Shown here: one piece after another, positions 1-9,616 of the stretch
How positions within the stretch are numbered: the first letter of the stretch is position 1
Layout: the number at the start of each line of letters is the position of its first letter
Assembly: GCF_014926405.1 (NCBI RefSeq)
Contig: NZ_JACXXJ020000005.1
Span: 1,555,001-1,619,000 of the forward strand
DNA: 64,000 nucleotides
Origin: Agrobacterium vitis
GTDB taxonomy: Bacteria > Pseudomonadota > Alphaproteobacteria > Rhizobiales > Rhizobiaceae
Reading direction: 5' to 3'
The notes under the pieces: generated by a model
Databases searched by the model: none
What the model saw: only the letters and a program-made list of their open reading frames with translations
What the model was told of the DNA's origin: nothing
Position numbers and translations under genes: made by a program

Positions 1-990
1 TTTGTATTCCGTCTCGATGAAACACATGGCCTCATGGATCGCCACCGGTGTCAACTGCACCCGGTCCGTCACGTCACCCAATGCAAAAATGCCCGGCACG
101 TTGGTGCGTGAGTATTGATCGACGATGATGGCACCGCGCTCATTGACAGCAACACCCGCCGTCTCGAGACCGAGGCCCTTGGTATAGGGATCGCGGCCCA
201 AAGCCAGCATGACCGTTTCAGCAGAAATCACCCCATTATTGCGGGTGCGGACAGAAAGGCCACCCGCGGCCATCTTCTCGACTTCCTCGATCACATCCGT
301 GCAGAGAATACGAATGCCCTTGGCTTCCATGGCCTGGTGCAGGCCACGGCGGATATCCTGGTCGAAGCGCGACAGAATTTCCTTGCCACGATAGATCAGC
401 GTCGTATCGACGCCGAGACCATGGAAGATATTGGCAAATTCCACAGCGATATAACCGCCACCGGCAATCACGATCGAGCGGGGCAGCGTCTCCAGATGGA
501 AGGCTTCATTGGAGGTGATGCATAGCTCGTGCCCCGGCAAGGAGGTATGCGCATTGGCAGAACCGCCGACCGCTATGATGATCCGCTCGGCCGTCACTTC
601 CCGTCCGGTCGCCAGCAGACGGACGCGATTGGGACCGGTCAGCTCCGCACGGCTCTCAATCAGTTCCGCACCGGCGCTGTTGAGACCCTTTCTGTACAGG
701 CCTTCCAGACGTTCGATTTCCTGGTCCTTGGCCGCGATCAGCTTTTTCCAGTCGAATCGGCTTTCGCCCACCGTCCAGCCAAATCCCGCCGCATCCTCGA
801 AATGCTCGTGGAACTGCGATGCATAGACGAACAGCTTTTTCGGCACGCAGCCCCTGATGACGCAGGTGCCGCCAAATCGGTATTCCTCGGCAATCGCCAC
901 CCGCTTGCCCATGGAGGCCGCAAGCCGGGCGCTGCGCACACCGCCGGAGCCGCCGCCGATGACGAACAGATCATAATCGAATGATGACAT
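1..990 (-). CDS. gor: Glutathione-disulfide reductase, 3' end cut by window edge
   Basis: NADPH-dependent flavoenzyme that reduces oxidised glutathione in the cytoplasm. The first 330 codons are present and the C-terminal dimerisation part lies beyond base 1. The protein opens with a Rossmann FAD-binding motif (DLFVIGGGSGG) and then carries the redox-active disulfide GGTCVIRGCVPKK, where the CxxxxC pair and following VPKK are typical of GR/trypanothione reductases. A second nucleotide-binding motif (IVIAGGGYIAVEF) and the FAD motif FALGDVTDR near the cut end follow. The ATG at 988-990 is preceded by GGAG at suitable spacing. Family membership is clear; glutathione rather than another disulfide is inferred from the motif set. 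It lies downstream of the DUF2059 gene on the same strand, separated by a terminator, so it probably has its own promoter in the 226-bp gap. Confidence 0.95.
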   Translation of the reverse strand, partial: MSSFDYDLFVIGGGSGGVRSARLAASMGKRVAIAEEYRFGGTCVIRGCVPKKLFVYASQFHEHFEDAAGFGWTVGESRFDWKKLIAAKDQEIERLEGLYRKGLNSAGAELIESRAELTGPNRVRLLATGREVTAERIIIAVGGSANAHTSLPGHELCITSNEAFHLETLPRSIVIAGGGYIAVEFANIFHGLGVDTTLIYRGKEILSRFDQDIRRGLHQAMEAKGIRILCTDVIEEVEKMAAGGLSVRTRNNGVISAETVMLALGRDPYTKGLGLETAGVAVNERGAIIVDQYSRTNVPGIFALGDVTDRVQLTPVAIHEAMCFIETEYK

Positions 991-1171
991 GGAAAACTCC
1001 CGCAAGACGGACGGCCAAAGCGTCCCTCGAAAATTTCAGTAGATCGGCCGGACTGGCGAACAATGATGACCGCTGGCCAAGGACCATAAAATCATCCATC
1101 CCCTATATGGGAATGGATAATAACAACAACAACGGAATGCAGCTGGATCGTTCCCGACCGGCCCAACAATA

Positions 1172-1195
1172 AAGCCCGGAACCAGGTCCGGGCTT
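1172..1195 (-). terminator. Rho-independent terminator after the DUF2059 gene
   Basis: Nine-base inverted repeat AAGCCCGGA / TCCGGGCTT with a 6-nt loop. On the minus strand it is followed by TTTATTG, so it can end the DUF2059 transcript. The plus-strand side has an even better run of seven T, so the structure may work in both directions. The rest of 991-1216 shows nothing else I recognise. Confidence 0.75.
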
Positions 1196-1216
1196 TTTTT
1201 AATCGGTGTTATCAGA

Positions 1217-1810
1217 TCAAGGCTTCGGGGCGGGTGCTGGAGCAGCCGGGGCCGGAGCCGGTTCGGAAGCCGGCATCTGCGCCTTCAACTGTGCACCGGC
1301 CACCTTGACCAGGGCATCATTGGTGTTCTTTTCGAGATCACGCGCCACACCGGCAGCCCAGATATCGGCGGACTTGCCAAGCTCACGATTGGCGACCGGC
1401 TGGTCCTTGATCAGCTTCTTGCCAGCCGGGCTGGAGAAGAAGGCCGCAATCTGCTTCAACTCTTCCTGAGTAAACGACTTGGCATAAACCGTTGCCGCTT
1501 CCTTTTCGAGATCGCCACGGCGGGCAGCCAACGCGATGGCCTGCTGGTCAACAGTCTTGTCGATCTGGTCTTCAAGGTTAGGATAAGCCTGGATGAGCTG
1601 TGCCTTCAACCGAGCGGCGACATTCGGCAGGATATTGTCGAATACATTGGTAACGCCCAGCGCCGTGATGGCCTGACGGGCAGTATCGATCTGCGCATCC
1701 GTCACATCCTGCGCGCGAGCGGCCGGACCAGCCAGAAGCGAAGCTGCGATAACCGCACCGGCAACCATGTGACCGAGATTAAGGCGACCGAGACCCTGAT
1801 ATTTGCTCAT
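1217..1810 (-). CDS. DUF2059 domain exported protein
   Basis: Protein of 197 residues with a Sec signal peptide: a hydrophobic stretch of about 16 residues, then cleavage expected after AARA. The mature part is helical and matches the DUF2059 family pattern (FTQEELKQIAAFFSSPAGKK, then a conserved amphipathic stretch). A periplasmic location is predicted and the function is unknown. The C-terminus is a low-complexity Pro/Ala tail (APAPAAPAPAPKP). The ATG at 1808-1810 is favoured because AGGAG stands ten bases upstream; an in-frame ATG at 1819 lies almost on top of that site. The gene lies between rpiA and gor on the same strand. Confidence 0.8.
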   Translation of the reverse strand: MSKYQGLGRLNLGHMVAGAVIAASLLAGPAARAQDVTDAQIDTARQAITALGVTNVFDNILPNVAARLKAQLIQAYPNLEDQIDKTVDQQAIALAARRGDLEKEAATVYAKSFTQEELKQIAAFFSSPAGKKLIKDQPVANRELGKSADIWAAGVARDLEKNTNDALVKVAGAQLKAQMPASEPAPAPAAPAPAPKP

Positions 1811-1949
1811 AAAACTCATGCTCCTGTTTGTGTCCCCAGCGCTCGCCTCCAACGGCAGCGCTGAATTGTCATATTGGTATTATCGATGCACATGGCCGGG
1901 ACGTGAACTTGCGCCTGACCATGACCATCCGGCTGTCAAGCCGCGTCCA

Positions 1950-2648
<699 letters not shown>

Positions 2649-2869
2649 GCTGCCCGCAACTCCTCTTGCAACACTCGGCCAAGGCCTTTCGAAACTGCGG
2701 GTCAATGAAGCAAACCTTGTCGGTTTGCCAAGCATTCCGCAGAAAGTTCTCGCTGTTTACACGGGTCGCAAGCCAAACGAAAGCCCCTTTCGACGCCGTC
2801 CAATCTTGCATTCCGCCCTGAAAAACCTTAGCCCTGCCCACCGAAACCCAAGGCTTTAAAGTGCAAATC

Positions 2870-3583
2870 ATGGAAAGTCAGCCCGTGTCCCCAGCAATCA
2901 ACGCCGCCCCCGCCACTATTGTCTTCGATCTGGATGGAACCCTGATCGATACGGCCGAGGACCTCGTGGCAAGCCTCAACCATACCATCGCCGCTGCCGA
3001 TCTGGCGCCGCTGGAGGCCGAGGACCTCAGCCATCTGGTCGGACACGGTGCGCGGGTGATGATCGAGCGGGCCTTCAGCCTGCGCGGCAGGCCGATTTTG
3101 GAGGATCAGTTTCAGCCCCTGCTTGAGCGCTTCATCGAGCATTACAAAGACCATATGCCCGGCAAAAGCCAGACCTATCCGGGCCTGCTGGACGCCCTGG
3201 ATCGACTCGATAAGGCCGGTCACCGGCTTGCAGTCTGCACCAACAAAATGGAGGGCCTCGCCCGGCCCCTTCTCGACGGCATAGGATTGACCCGCTATTT
3301 CGCAGCCATCACCGGCGGCGACACATTCGAGGTGCGCAAGCCCGATGCGGCCCACCTGCTCGGCACCATAACCAAGGCGGGCGGCGACCCACGCCGGGCC
3401 ATCATGATCGGAGATAGCCGCAACGATATTCTGGTGGCCCGCAATGCAGGCATCGCCTCCATCGCTGTGCCTTTCGGTTATTCGGACGTGCCGGTCGCAG
3501 ATCTCGATCCCGATATGATCATCGGGCATTTCGATGAATTGACCCTGGAGCTTGTCGAAGAGCTCCTCAACAAGGCAGGTTAA
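2870..3583 (+). CDS. gph: Phosphoglycolate phosphatase, HAD family
   Basis: HAD-superfamily hydrolase predicted to dephosphorylate 2-phosphoglycolate, a product of DNA 3'-end repair and of oxygenase side reactions. Motif I is FDLDGTLIDT with the nucleophilic Asp, motif II is in AVCTNK, and motif IV is MIGDSRNDI. The cap region lies between motifs I and II, which is the Gph layout. Length is about 237 residues, as expected. The start is uncertain: ATG at 2870 is used, with in-frame GTG at 2861 and 2885 possible, and no strong ribosome-binding site marks any of them. HAD substrate specificity cannot be proven from motifs. Confidence 0.85.
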   Translation: MESQPVSPAINAAPATIVFDLDGTLIDTAEDLVASLNHTIAAADLAPLEAEDLSHLVGHGARVMIERAFSLRGRPILEDQFQPLLERFIEHYKDHMPGKSQTYPGLLDALDRLDKAGHRLAVCTNKMEGLARPLLDGIGLTRYFAAITGGDTFEVRKPDAAHLLGTITKAGGDPRRAIMIGDSRNDILVARNAGIASIAVPFGYSDVPVADLDPDMIIGHFDELTLELVEELLNKAG

Positions 3584-3596
3584 AAGCGCAAACGAC

Positions 3597-3623
3597 AAAA
3601 GACCCGGATCGACCGGGCCTTTT
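3597..3623. terminator. Bidirectional terminator between gph and the L,D-transpeptidase
   Basis: Hairpin with core CCCGG / CCGGG, loop ATCGA, one mismatch, and flanking AAAA / TTTT arms. It sits between two convergent genes (ends at 3583 and 3649) and gives a T-tract on either strand. Confidence 0.8.
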
Positions 3624-3648
3624 GCTTATATGCTGTGCTTAAAGTTTA

Positions 3649-5595
3649 TCAGCTCTGCACGCCGCGAGAGGTCGATGTCACGTCGAAGGCCTTGCGGGTC
3701 GCTTCATCGCGGCCATAAACGTCGTCGTAATAGCGGACCACTCCATCCTTATCCGGCCAGGCAGTGAAATAGGCGACATAAACCGGGAACTTCTGCGGCA
3801 CCTGCACGGCGCGGTTCTGGCCGGAGGCAATCTGTGCATCGATGTCTTCAACTGTCGTACCCATCACGGCTGCGGCCATGACGCGGGGCTCGGCAAGACG
3901 CACACAGCCGTGGCTGAGCGCGCGCATATCGCGCTTGAAGAAGCTCTTCGCCGGTGTGTCATGCATGTAGATGGCATGGGCATTCGGGAACAGGATCTTC
4001 AGGTCGCCCAACGCATTGTCACTGCTTGGCGGCTGGCGCACATCAACATCGCTGGTGGTGTACCAATCGACCTGCGAAGAGGCCACCTTGCGGCCCTTGT
4101 AGCTGACTTCATAGCCGAGACGATCGAGATAGCTCGGGTCCTGGCGCAGCTTGGGCAGCATTTCATTGACGATGATCGACCGCGGAACGCCCCAGTAGGG
4201 GTTGAATTCCACCGTCTGAATCATGTTCTGGAAGAAGAAGGTCTGGTGCTGGGGCGCACCGACTACGACCTTCATGGCAATCTGCTGCTGGCGGTCGTTG
4301 AAATAATAGGCCTCGAAAGCCGGCTGGTTGATGAACACATAGCGCGGCCCCAGATCGGCAGGCAACCAGCGCAATTGCTCCATGGCAACCACGAGCTTTT
4401 CGATCTTCTCGGCATTGGAATGTCCGACCATGGTGCGGACCGTTGCCTGGCCAATGACGCCATCGGGCTTCAGACCGCGTTCCTTCTGGTAGCTCTCGAC
4501 CAACGCCACCAGTTCCGGTGTGTAATCCGGCGTGCCAGTGTAGTCGGTCAGCGTCAGCGCATGCTCGGTCTTCAGCGCGTCGCTGCCATAGGTCTTGATG
4601 CCTTCGACGATATTGGCAAGCTCAGGATTGCTGCCGCCGGGCTTCAAAACGCCGGTCAGATTGATCTTGACGGGCTTGCTCTGCTGCTGATTGGCCTCTG
4701 CCACCAACTTGGCAAGCTCAGCCTTCAGCGCCTGGAACTGCGGGCTGGCCGGATCGCGGCCATGCAGATAGGCAGCGATATCCGGGCTCGAATGCACCAG
4801 ATCCAGCACCGGATCGAGATTGACGGTCTTGCGCTTGAAATCGTGATAGCCTGAAATGCGGTTCGGATCGAGCCTGCCGCGCACTGTGTCCTGAACATAG
4901 GTCAGGATCTTGGCCGACAGGTTGAGTTCGAAGGCCATCAACGCCTGGCGGCGGGCGTCTTCGGGCATTGTATCGAGACCATCAGGGACTTTCACCGCAT
5001 AATCGGCTGGCTCAAGCCCTGCCGTATCAGCCGTTGCCAGGGCGGCAACCGCCGATTTCGCCTTGTCGGTTATGGCGGTATCGCTGGCCCAGATCAGCGC
5101 GCCCTTGTTGTTATAATAGTTTTCCACAGCCTGCGCCACGTCGGGCGTGGCTTCGACCTTGACCTGCGACATGGCGAGATGGGCGACGGCCAGGGCATGG
5201 TCTTCACCGAAAACCGGGATCGGCATTTCCGGTGCCTTGATGGAGATCGCACGCTTGTTCTCGGCCTTATAGGCATAATAACGAGGTGCGGCGACCTTCT
5301 GGATCGGCTCTGGATCGCGCAATTGGGCCTGGGGAATGATTTCCGCCGGCGCTGGTTGGCGGCGTTCCTCCGACCTGCCACGCAGCAGATCCATCAGGGT
5401 CGTGGCGCTCGCCGTCTGCGGCAGGGCGGCCACAACCGTGGACGTGGTCAGGAGGACTGCAATCAGCGCCCGGTTCAGTGAAGGTTTCTGCAACTGCTTT
5501 CCCCATTCAGAAAGGTCAAGGTCGGGATTCGAAATCAATCCCCGAATATTAGCCGGTTCCCTAGCCGATTGCATCGGCTTTGGAAAGTTAACCAT
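3649..5595 (-). CDS. L,D-transpeptidase of the YcbB type with peptidoglycan-binding domain
   Basis: Periplasmic cell-wall enzyme expected to form 3-3 peptide cross-links between diaminopimelate residues. The 648-residue protein has a cytoplasmic N-terminal tail of about 40 residues, one hydrophobic segment (residues 42-60) acting as uncleaved anchor or signal, a long scaffold region (about 130-340), and a peptidoglycan-binding domain (about 355-392, KERGLKPDGVIGQATVRTMV). The YkuD catalytic domain (about 418-590) carries the active-site SHGCVR at 561-566, with Cys564 the nucleophile. Rhizobiales rely strongly on such enzymes for polar growth. The start codon overlaps a TTAACCAT box (5588-5595), which suggests cell-cycle control but may be chance. 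Confidence 0.92.
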   Translation of the reverse strand: MVNFPKPMQSAREPANIRGLISNPDLDLSEWGKQLQKPSLNRALIAVLLTTSTVVAALPQTASATTLMDLLRGRSEERRQPAPAEIIPQAQLRDPEPIQKVAAPRYYAYKAENKRAISIKAPEMPIPVFGEDHALAVAHLAMSQVKVEATPDVAQAVENYYNNKGALIWASDTAITDKAKSAVAALATADTAGLEPADYAVKVPDGLDTMPEDARRQALMAFELNLSAKILTYVQDTVRGRLDPNRISGYHDFKRKTVNLDPVLDLVHSSPDIAAYLHGRDPASPQFQALKAELAKLVAEANQQQSKPVKINLTGVLKPGGSNPELANIVEGIKTYGSDALKTEHALTLTDYTGTPDYTPELVALVESYQKERGLKPDGVIGQATVRTMVGHSNAEKIEKLVVAMEQLRWLPADLGPRYVFINQPAFEAYYFNDRQQQIAMKVVVGAPQHQTFFFQNMIQTVEFNPYWGVPRSIIVNEMLPKLRQDPSYLDRLGYEVSYKGRKVASSQVDWYTTSDVDVRQPPSSDNALGDLKILFPNAHAIYMHDTPAKSFFKRDMRALSHGCVRLAEPRVMAAAVMGTTVEDIDAQIASGQNRAVQVPQKFPVYVAYFTAWPDKDGVVRYYDDVYGRDEATRKAFDVTSTSRGVQS

Positions 5596-5659
5596 GCTAA
5601 AATGCTTGAAAAGCAGAGGGTCAACTTTAAGTGACCGATCAGCGCGCAGCCATGGTTAA
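5588..5659. promoter_or_regulatory. Pair of CtrA-type TTAACCAT boxes
   Basis: TTAACCAT occurs at 5588-5595 on the plus strand and again in reverse orientation (ATGGTTAA) at 5652-5659. The motif is the core reported for the alphaproteobacterial cell-cycle regulator CtrA. Both lie in the 293-bp divergent region between the L,D-transpeptidase and fumC, which also has several TTAA tetranucleotides. Functional relevance is inferred from motif and position only. Confidence 0.35.
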
Positions 5660-5888
5660 CACGACATCAAGGTTAAGCCGGGAATTGGTTAAAATTCAGT
5701 AACCGCAGATCCTTTCTTCCACCAAACTTTGATGACATTACCGCGACTGGACAACCGAACCTGCCTGAGACCGGTAAGCTTTGACGCGGGCGCGAAAACA
5801 TGTATCAAAGCGTCATGTTTTACGGCGACCGTCATCGAGCCGGTCAACGGAGCCATTGCCTATTCAGACCATCAGTTGGAGACAGATC

Positions 5889-7280
5889 ATGACTGCTAAT
5901 CGCACCGAAACTGATACATTCGGCCCTATCGAGGTTGCCAGCGATCGATATTGGGGGGCACAGGCGCAGCGTTCCCTGGGCAACTTCAAGATCGGCTGGG
6001 AAAAGCAGCCCCTGCCGGTGGTGCGGGCGCTGGGCATCGTCAAACAGGCGGCAGCCCGCGCCAATATGGCGCTTGGCGGGCTGGACTCAACGCTCGGTGA
6101 AGCAATCATCAAAGCGGCGCAGGAGGTGATCGACGGCAAGCTCAACGATCATTTCCCGCTGGTGGTCTGGCAGACGGGCTCCGGCACACAGTCCAACATG
6201 AATGCCAATGAAGTGATCTCCAACCGCGCAATTGAAATGCTGGGCGGGGTGATGGGTTCGAAAAAGCCTGTTCATCCCAACGACCATGTCAACATGAGCC
6301 AGTCGTCCAACGACACCTATCCGACCGCCATGCATATCGCGGCAGCCGAATATGTCGTGCATCATCTGATCCCCGGCTTGAAGCATCTGCATGCGGCACT
6401 GGACGCCAAGGCCAAGGCGTTTGACCATATCATCAAGATCGGCCGCACCCATACCCAGGACGCGACGCCGCTGACACTCGGACAGGAGTTTTCCGGCTAC
6501 GCCGCACAGGTCGCCTCCTCCATCAAGCGGATTGAGCTGACGCTTCCCGGCCTTTATGAGCTGGCGCAAGGCGGCACCGCCGTCGGCACCGGGCTGAACG
6601 CCCCCATCGGCTTTGCCGAAAAGGTCGCCGAAGAAATTGCCGCGATCACCGGCCTGCCATTCGTTACCGCACCCAACAAATTCGAGGCACTGGCCGCCCA
6701 TGACGCCATGGTGTTTGCGCATGGAGCCATCAATGCGGCGGCGGCGGCCTGCTTCAAAATCGCCAATGACATCCGCTTCCTCGGCTCCGGCCCGCGCGCC
6801 GGTCTGGGCGAACTGGCCCTGCCGGAAAACGAACCCGGCTCCTCGATCATGCCCGGCAAGGTCAATCCGACCCAGTCGGAAGCCATGACCCAGGTCTGCG
6901 CCCATATCTTCGGCAACAATGCCGCCCTGACCTTTGCAGGCAGCCAGGGCCATTTCGAGCTGAATGTCTATAATCCGATGATGGCCTATAACTTCCTGCA
7001 ATCGGTGCAGCTGCTCGGCGACGCCGCCGTCTCCTTCACCGACAATTGCGTCGTCGGCATCGAGGCGCGCGAGGATAATATCAGAAAGGGCGTCGAAAAC
7101 TCGCTGATGCTGGTGACGGCGCTGAACAGCAAGCTGGGCTACGACGCCTGCGCCAAGATCGCCAAAACCGCTCACAAGAACGGCACGACATTGCGTGAGG
7201 AAGCCGTCGGCGGAGGCTATCTGACCAACGAGGAATTTGACCAGTATGTCCGGCCGGAACTGATGATCGGGCCGAAGTAA
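5889..7280 (+). CDS. fumC: Fumarate hydratase class II
   Basis: Oxygen-stable, iron-independent fumarase of the TCA cycle (fumarate + water to L-malate), cytosolic tetramer. The 463-residue protein matches the family length (about 465). It has the [12 protein letters not shown] region, the [16 protein letters not shown] catalytic segment, and the flexible catalytic loop signature [11 protein letters not shown] around residue 317. The ATG at 5889 has GGAG seven bases upstream; the longer open frame upstream starts in non-coding sequence. A class I fumarase follows at 7829, so both isoforms sit within 4 kb. Confidence 0.97.
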   Translation: MTANRTETDTFGPIEVASDRYWGAQAQRSLGNFKIGWEKQPLPVVRALGIVKQAAARANMALGGLDSTLGEAIIKAAQEVIDGKLNDHFPLVVWQTGSGTQSNMNANEVISNRAIEMLGGVMGSKKPVHPNDHVNMSQSSNDTYPTAMHIAAAEYVVHHLIPGLKHLHAALDAKAKAFDHIIKIGRTHTQDATPLTLGQEFSGYAAQVASSIKRIELTLPGLYELAQGGTAVGTGLNAPIGFAEKVAEEIAAITGLPFVTAPNKFEALAAHDAMVFAHGAINAAAAACFKIANDIRFLGSGPRAGLGELALPENEPGSSIMPGKVNPTQSEAMTQVCAHIFGNNAALTFAGSQGHFELNVYNPMMAYNFLQSVQLLGDAAVSFTDNCVVGIEAREDNIRKGVENSLMLVTALNSKLGYDACAKIAKTAHKNGTTLREEAVGGGYLTNEEFDQYVRPELMIGPK

Positions 7281-7616
7281 TCAATCGTCGATTTTTTCGA
7301 CATCAAATAAATGCGGCTCCCTCCGAGTCATTTTAAATTTTGGAGGGTGCCTCTTTTGCCATGATGCAAAATTATTTTCGATCAACCATTTTCCAATTTC
7401 TCGATGTATCAATTCTCGGCAATCACCCCAAAAGGAGTTTTTGTCGATATTAACTTCGATAAGTTTATCTCTTCCATTCAGCTGCAACTTAACCAATTTG
7501 GCCGACCTTTCGAAATAATCATCCCTCGCATATGTAGGGATTTTCAAACCGAACCCATTGGGATTTTTATGGTCGGAATTTCCGCCTTTATATCCGGTAG
7601 CAATAAAGCTGCTCAT
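7281..7616 (-). CDS. AT-rich orphan hypothetical protein
   Basis: A 111-residue cytoplasmic-looking protein that I do not recognise. It is charged and Lys/Asn/Asp-rich, with no signal peptide or membrane segment. Motif-like stretches are GYKGGNSDHKNPNGFGLKIP near the start and FWGDCRELIHREIGKWLIEN in the middle. GAGAGGG lies 7-8 bases before the ATG, which supports real translation. Base composition is much more AT-rich than both neighbours. Its stop codon directly abuts the fumC stop codon with no gap. Together these point to a recent foreign insertion between two fumarase genes. The 212 bp upstream of it (7617-7828) are equally AT-rich and contain nothing else I can name. Confidence 0.6.
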   Translation of the reverse strand: MSSFIATGYKGGNSDHKNPNGFGLKIPTYARDDYFERSAKLVKLQLNGRDKLIEVNIDKNSFWGDCRELIHREIGKWLIENNFASWQKRHPPKFKMTRREPHLFDVEKIDD

Positions 7617-7828
7617 GATTTTACCCTCTCATCAAGTCAAGAAGAATCCTAACCAAAAACGAGCAACTTAAAATAACTGAAATTTAAACGCGCTTCGGAA
7701 CTGACTCTAAAATTCAGAATTTCAAACAAAATGTTGCGTCGCAACCTCCACTTTAGAATCATTTGCAAACTGCGCGTCGCCGAACTAGACCAAATGCCGA
7801 AAATCCGTTTGGCAAAAAGGCTCCTTCG

Positions 7829-9433
7829 ATGGCTGACGATCTCTTTCCCCTTGGCGAAGACACGACTCCCTACCGCAAACTGACCGCCGATTACGTCTCG
7901 GTCGAAACCTTCAAGGGCCAGGACATTCTGGTGGTCGAGCCGGAGGGCCTGCGGCTTCTGGCCGAAGCAGCGCTTTCCGACATCAACCACCTGTTGCGCC
8001 CCGGCCATCTGAAACAGCTCGCCTCCATTCTCCAGGACCCCGAAGCCACCGATAATGACCGTTTCGTGGCCTATGACCTGTTGAAAAACGCCAATATCGC
8101 CGCCGGTGGTGTGCTGCCGATGTGCCAGGATACCGGCACCGCCATCGTCATGGGCAAGAAGGGCCGCCGGGTCTGGACGGATGGCGGCGATTATGAGGCT
8201 TTGGCCCATGGCGTGCGCGATGCCTATGAAAAGCGTAATCTGCGCTATTCGCAGCTGGCACCCTTGAAGATGTTCGAGGAAAAGAACACCAAGACCAACC
8301 TGCCCGCCCAGATCGACCTCTATGAGGAGGGCGAGGATGCCTATAAATTCCTGTTCATGGCCAAGGGCGGCGGTTCTGCCAACAAGACCTTTCTTTATCA
8401 GGGTACGCCTTCGCTGCTGACCCATGACCGGATGATCGATTTCCTGAAGGACAAGATCCTGTCGCTTGGCACGGCAGCCTGTCCCCCCTATCATCTGGCG
8501 ATTGTCATCGGCGGGCTTTCGGCGGAAATGAACCTGAAAACGGTCAAGCTCGCTTCGGCCCGTTACCTCGATGGCCTGCCCACAGAAGGCTCCGAAAGCG
8601 GCCATGCCTTCCGCGACATCGAGATGGAACAGGAAATCCACAAGCTGACGCAATCGCTCGGCGTCGGCGCCCAGTTCGGCGGCAAATATTTCTGTCATGA
8701 CGTGCGGGTCATCCGCCTGCCGCGCCATGGCGCCTCGCTGCCGATTGGCCTTGGTGTCTCCTGTTCCGCCGACCGTCAGGCAATGGGCAAGATTACCCGC
8801 GACGGGATCTTTATCGAGCAGCTGGAAACCGATCCGTCGAAATACATGCCTGACATCGATGAGGCCGCCCTCTCCTCCTCCACGGTCAGCATCGACCTTA
8901 ACCAGCCGATGGAGGCCATCCTCGCCGAACTGACGAAACATCCCGTCAAGACCCGGCTGTCGCTGACCGGCACGATCATCGTCGCCCGCGATCTGGCCCA
9001 TTCCAAGATCCGCGAACGGCTCGAAAACGGCGAAGGCATGCCGGACTATATGAAAAACCACCCGGTCTATTATGCTGGCCCCGCCAAGACGCCGGAAGGC
9101 TTTGCCTCCGGTTCCTTCGGGCCGACAACGGCTGGCCGTATGGATAGCTATGTGGACCAGTTCCAGTCGTTTGGCGGTTCGATGGTCATGCTGGCCAAGG
9201 GCAACCGCTCACGCGCCGTGCGTGAAGCCTGCAAGACGCATGGTGGTTTCTACCTCGGCTCCATCGGTGGCCCGGCAGCCCGGCTTGCCCAGGACTGTAT
9301 CCGCCATGTTGAAGTGCTGGAATATCCGGAACTGGGCATGGAAGCCGTCTGGAAGATCGAGGTCGAAAACTTTCCGGCCTTCATCGTCACTGACGACAAG
9401 GGGAACGATTTCTTCCAGGAATTCAACCTCTGA
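7829..9433 (+). CDS. fumA: Fumarate hydratase class I (Fe-S)
   Basis: Iron-sulfur fumarase, oxygen- and superoxide-sensitive, catalysing the same step as FumC. The 534-residue protein has three cysteines at 99, 218 and 312 (contexts [21 protein letters not shown]). Their spacing (119 and 94) is the same as that of the 4Fe-4S ligands of E. coli FumA (105, 224, 318). N-terminal and C-terminal domains are fused in one chain as in enteric FumA/FumB. The ATG at 7829 begins the recognisable protein ([18 protein letters not shown]); about 22 codons of open frame upstream are AT-rich and probably not translated. The class could in principle act on another hydroxy acid, but fumarase is the best call. 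Confidence 0.92.
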   Translation: MADDLFPLGEDTTPYRKLTADYVSVETFKGQDILVVEPEGLRLLAEAALSDINHLLRPGHLKQLASILQDPEATDNDRFVAYDLLKNANIAAGGVLPMCQDTGTAIVMGKKGRRVWTDGGDYEALAHGVRDAYEKRNLRYSQLAPLKMFEEKNTKTNLPAQIDLYEEGEDAYKFLFMAKGGGSANKTFLYQGTPSLLTHDRMIDFLKDKILSLGTAACPPYHLAIVIGGLSAEMNLKTVKLASARYLDGLPTEGSESGHAFRDIEMEQEIHKLTQSLGVGAQFGGKYFCHDVRVIRLPRHGASLPIGLGVSCSADRQAMGKITRDGIFIEQLETDPSKYMPDIDEAALSSSTVSIDLNQPMEAILAELTKHPVKTRLSLTGTIIVARDLAHSKIRERLENGEGMPDYMKNHPVYYAGPAKTPEGFASGSFGPTTAGRMDSYVDQFQSFGGSMVMLAKGNRSRAVREACKTHGGFYLGSIGGPAARLAQDCIRHVEVLEYPELGMEAVWKIEVENFPAFIVTDDKGNDFFQEFNL

Positions 9434-9441
9434 TCGTTTAA

Positions 9442-9479
9442 TCCACGTGCAAAGGCAACAATTTGGCTTTGCACGTGGA
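9442..9479 (+). terminator. Perfect 13-bp stem-loop after the class I fumarase
   Basis: TCCACGTGCAAAG and its exact reverse complement are separated by 12 nt, beginning nine bases after the fumarase stop. There is no T-tract after the stem, so it may protect the mRNA end or stop transcription only weakly. It is the only strong structure in the 183-bp gap before the diguanylate cyclase. Confidence 0.5.
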
Positions 9480-9616
9480 CTACGATAGTTTACTGTGGAT
9501 TTTCATATAATAAATATCAATTTTACAATTACCGGCGTTCTTTACTTATTGTTTTAAATATTTGCTCACCATTCAGCCCTAATCCTGAGTGGGGATTATC
9601 GGATGGGGCTAGCAGG

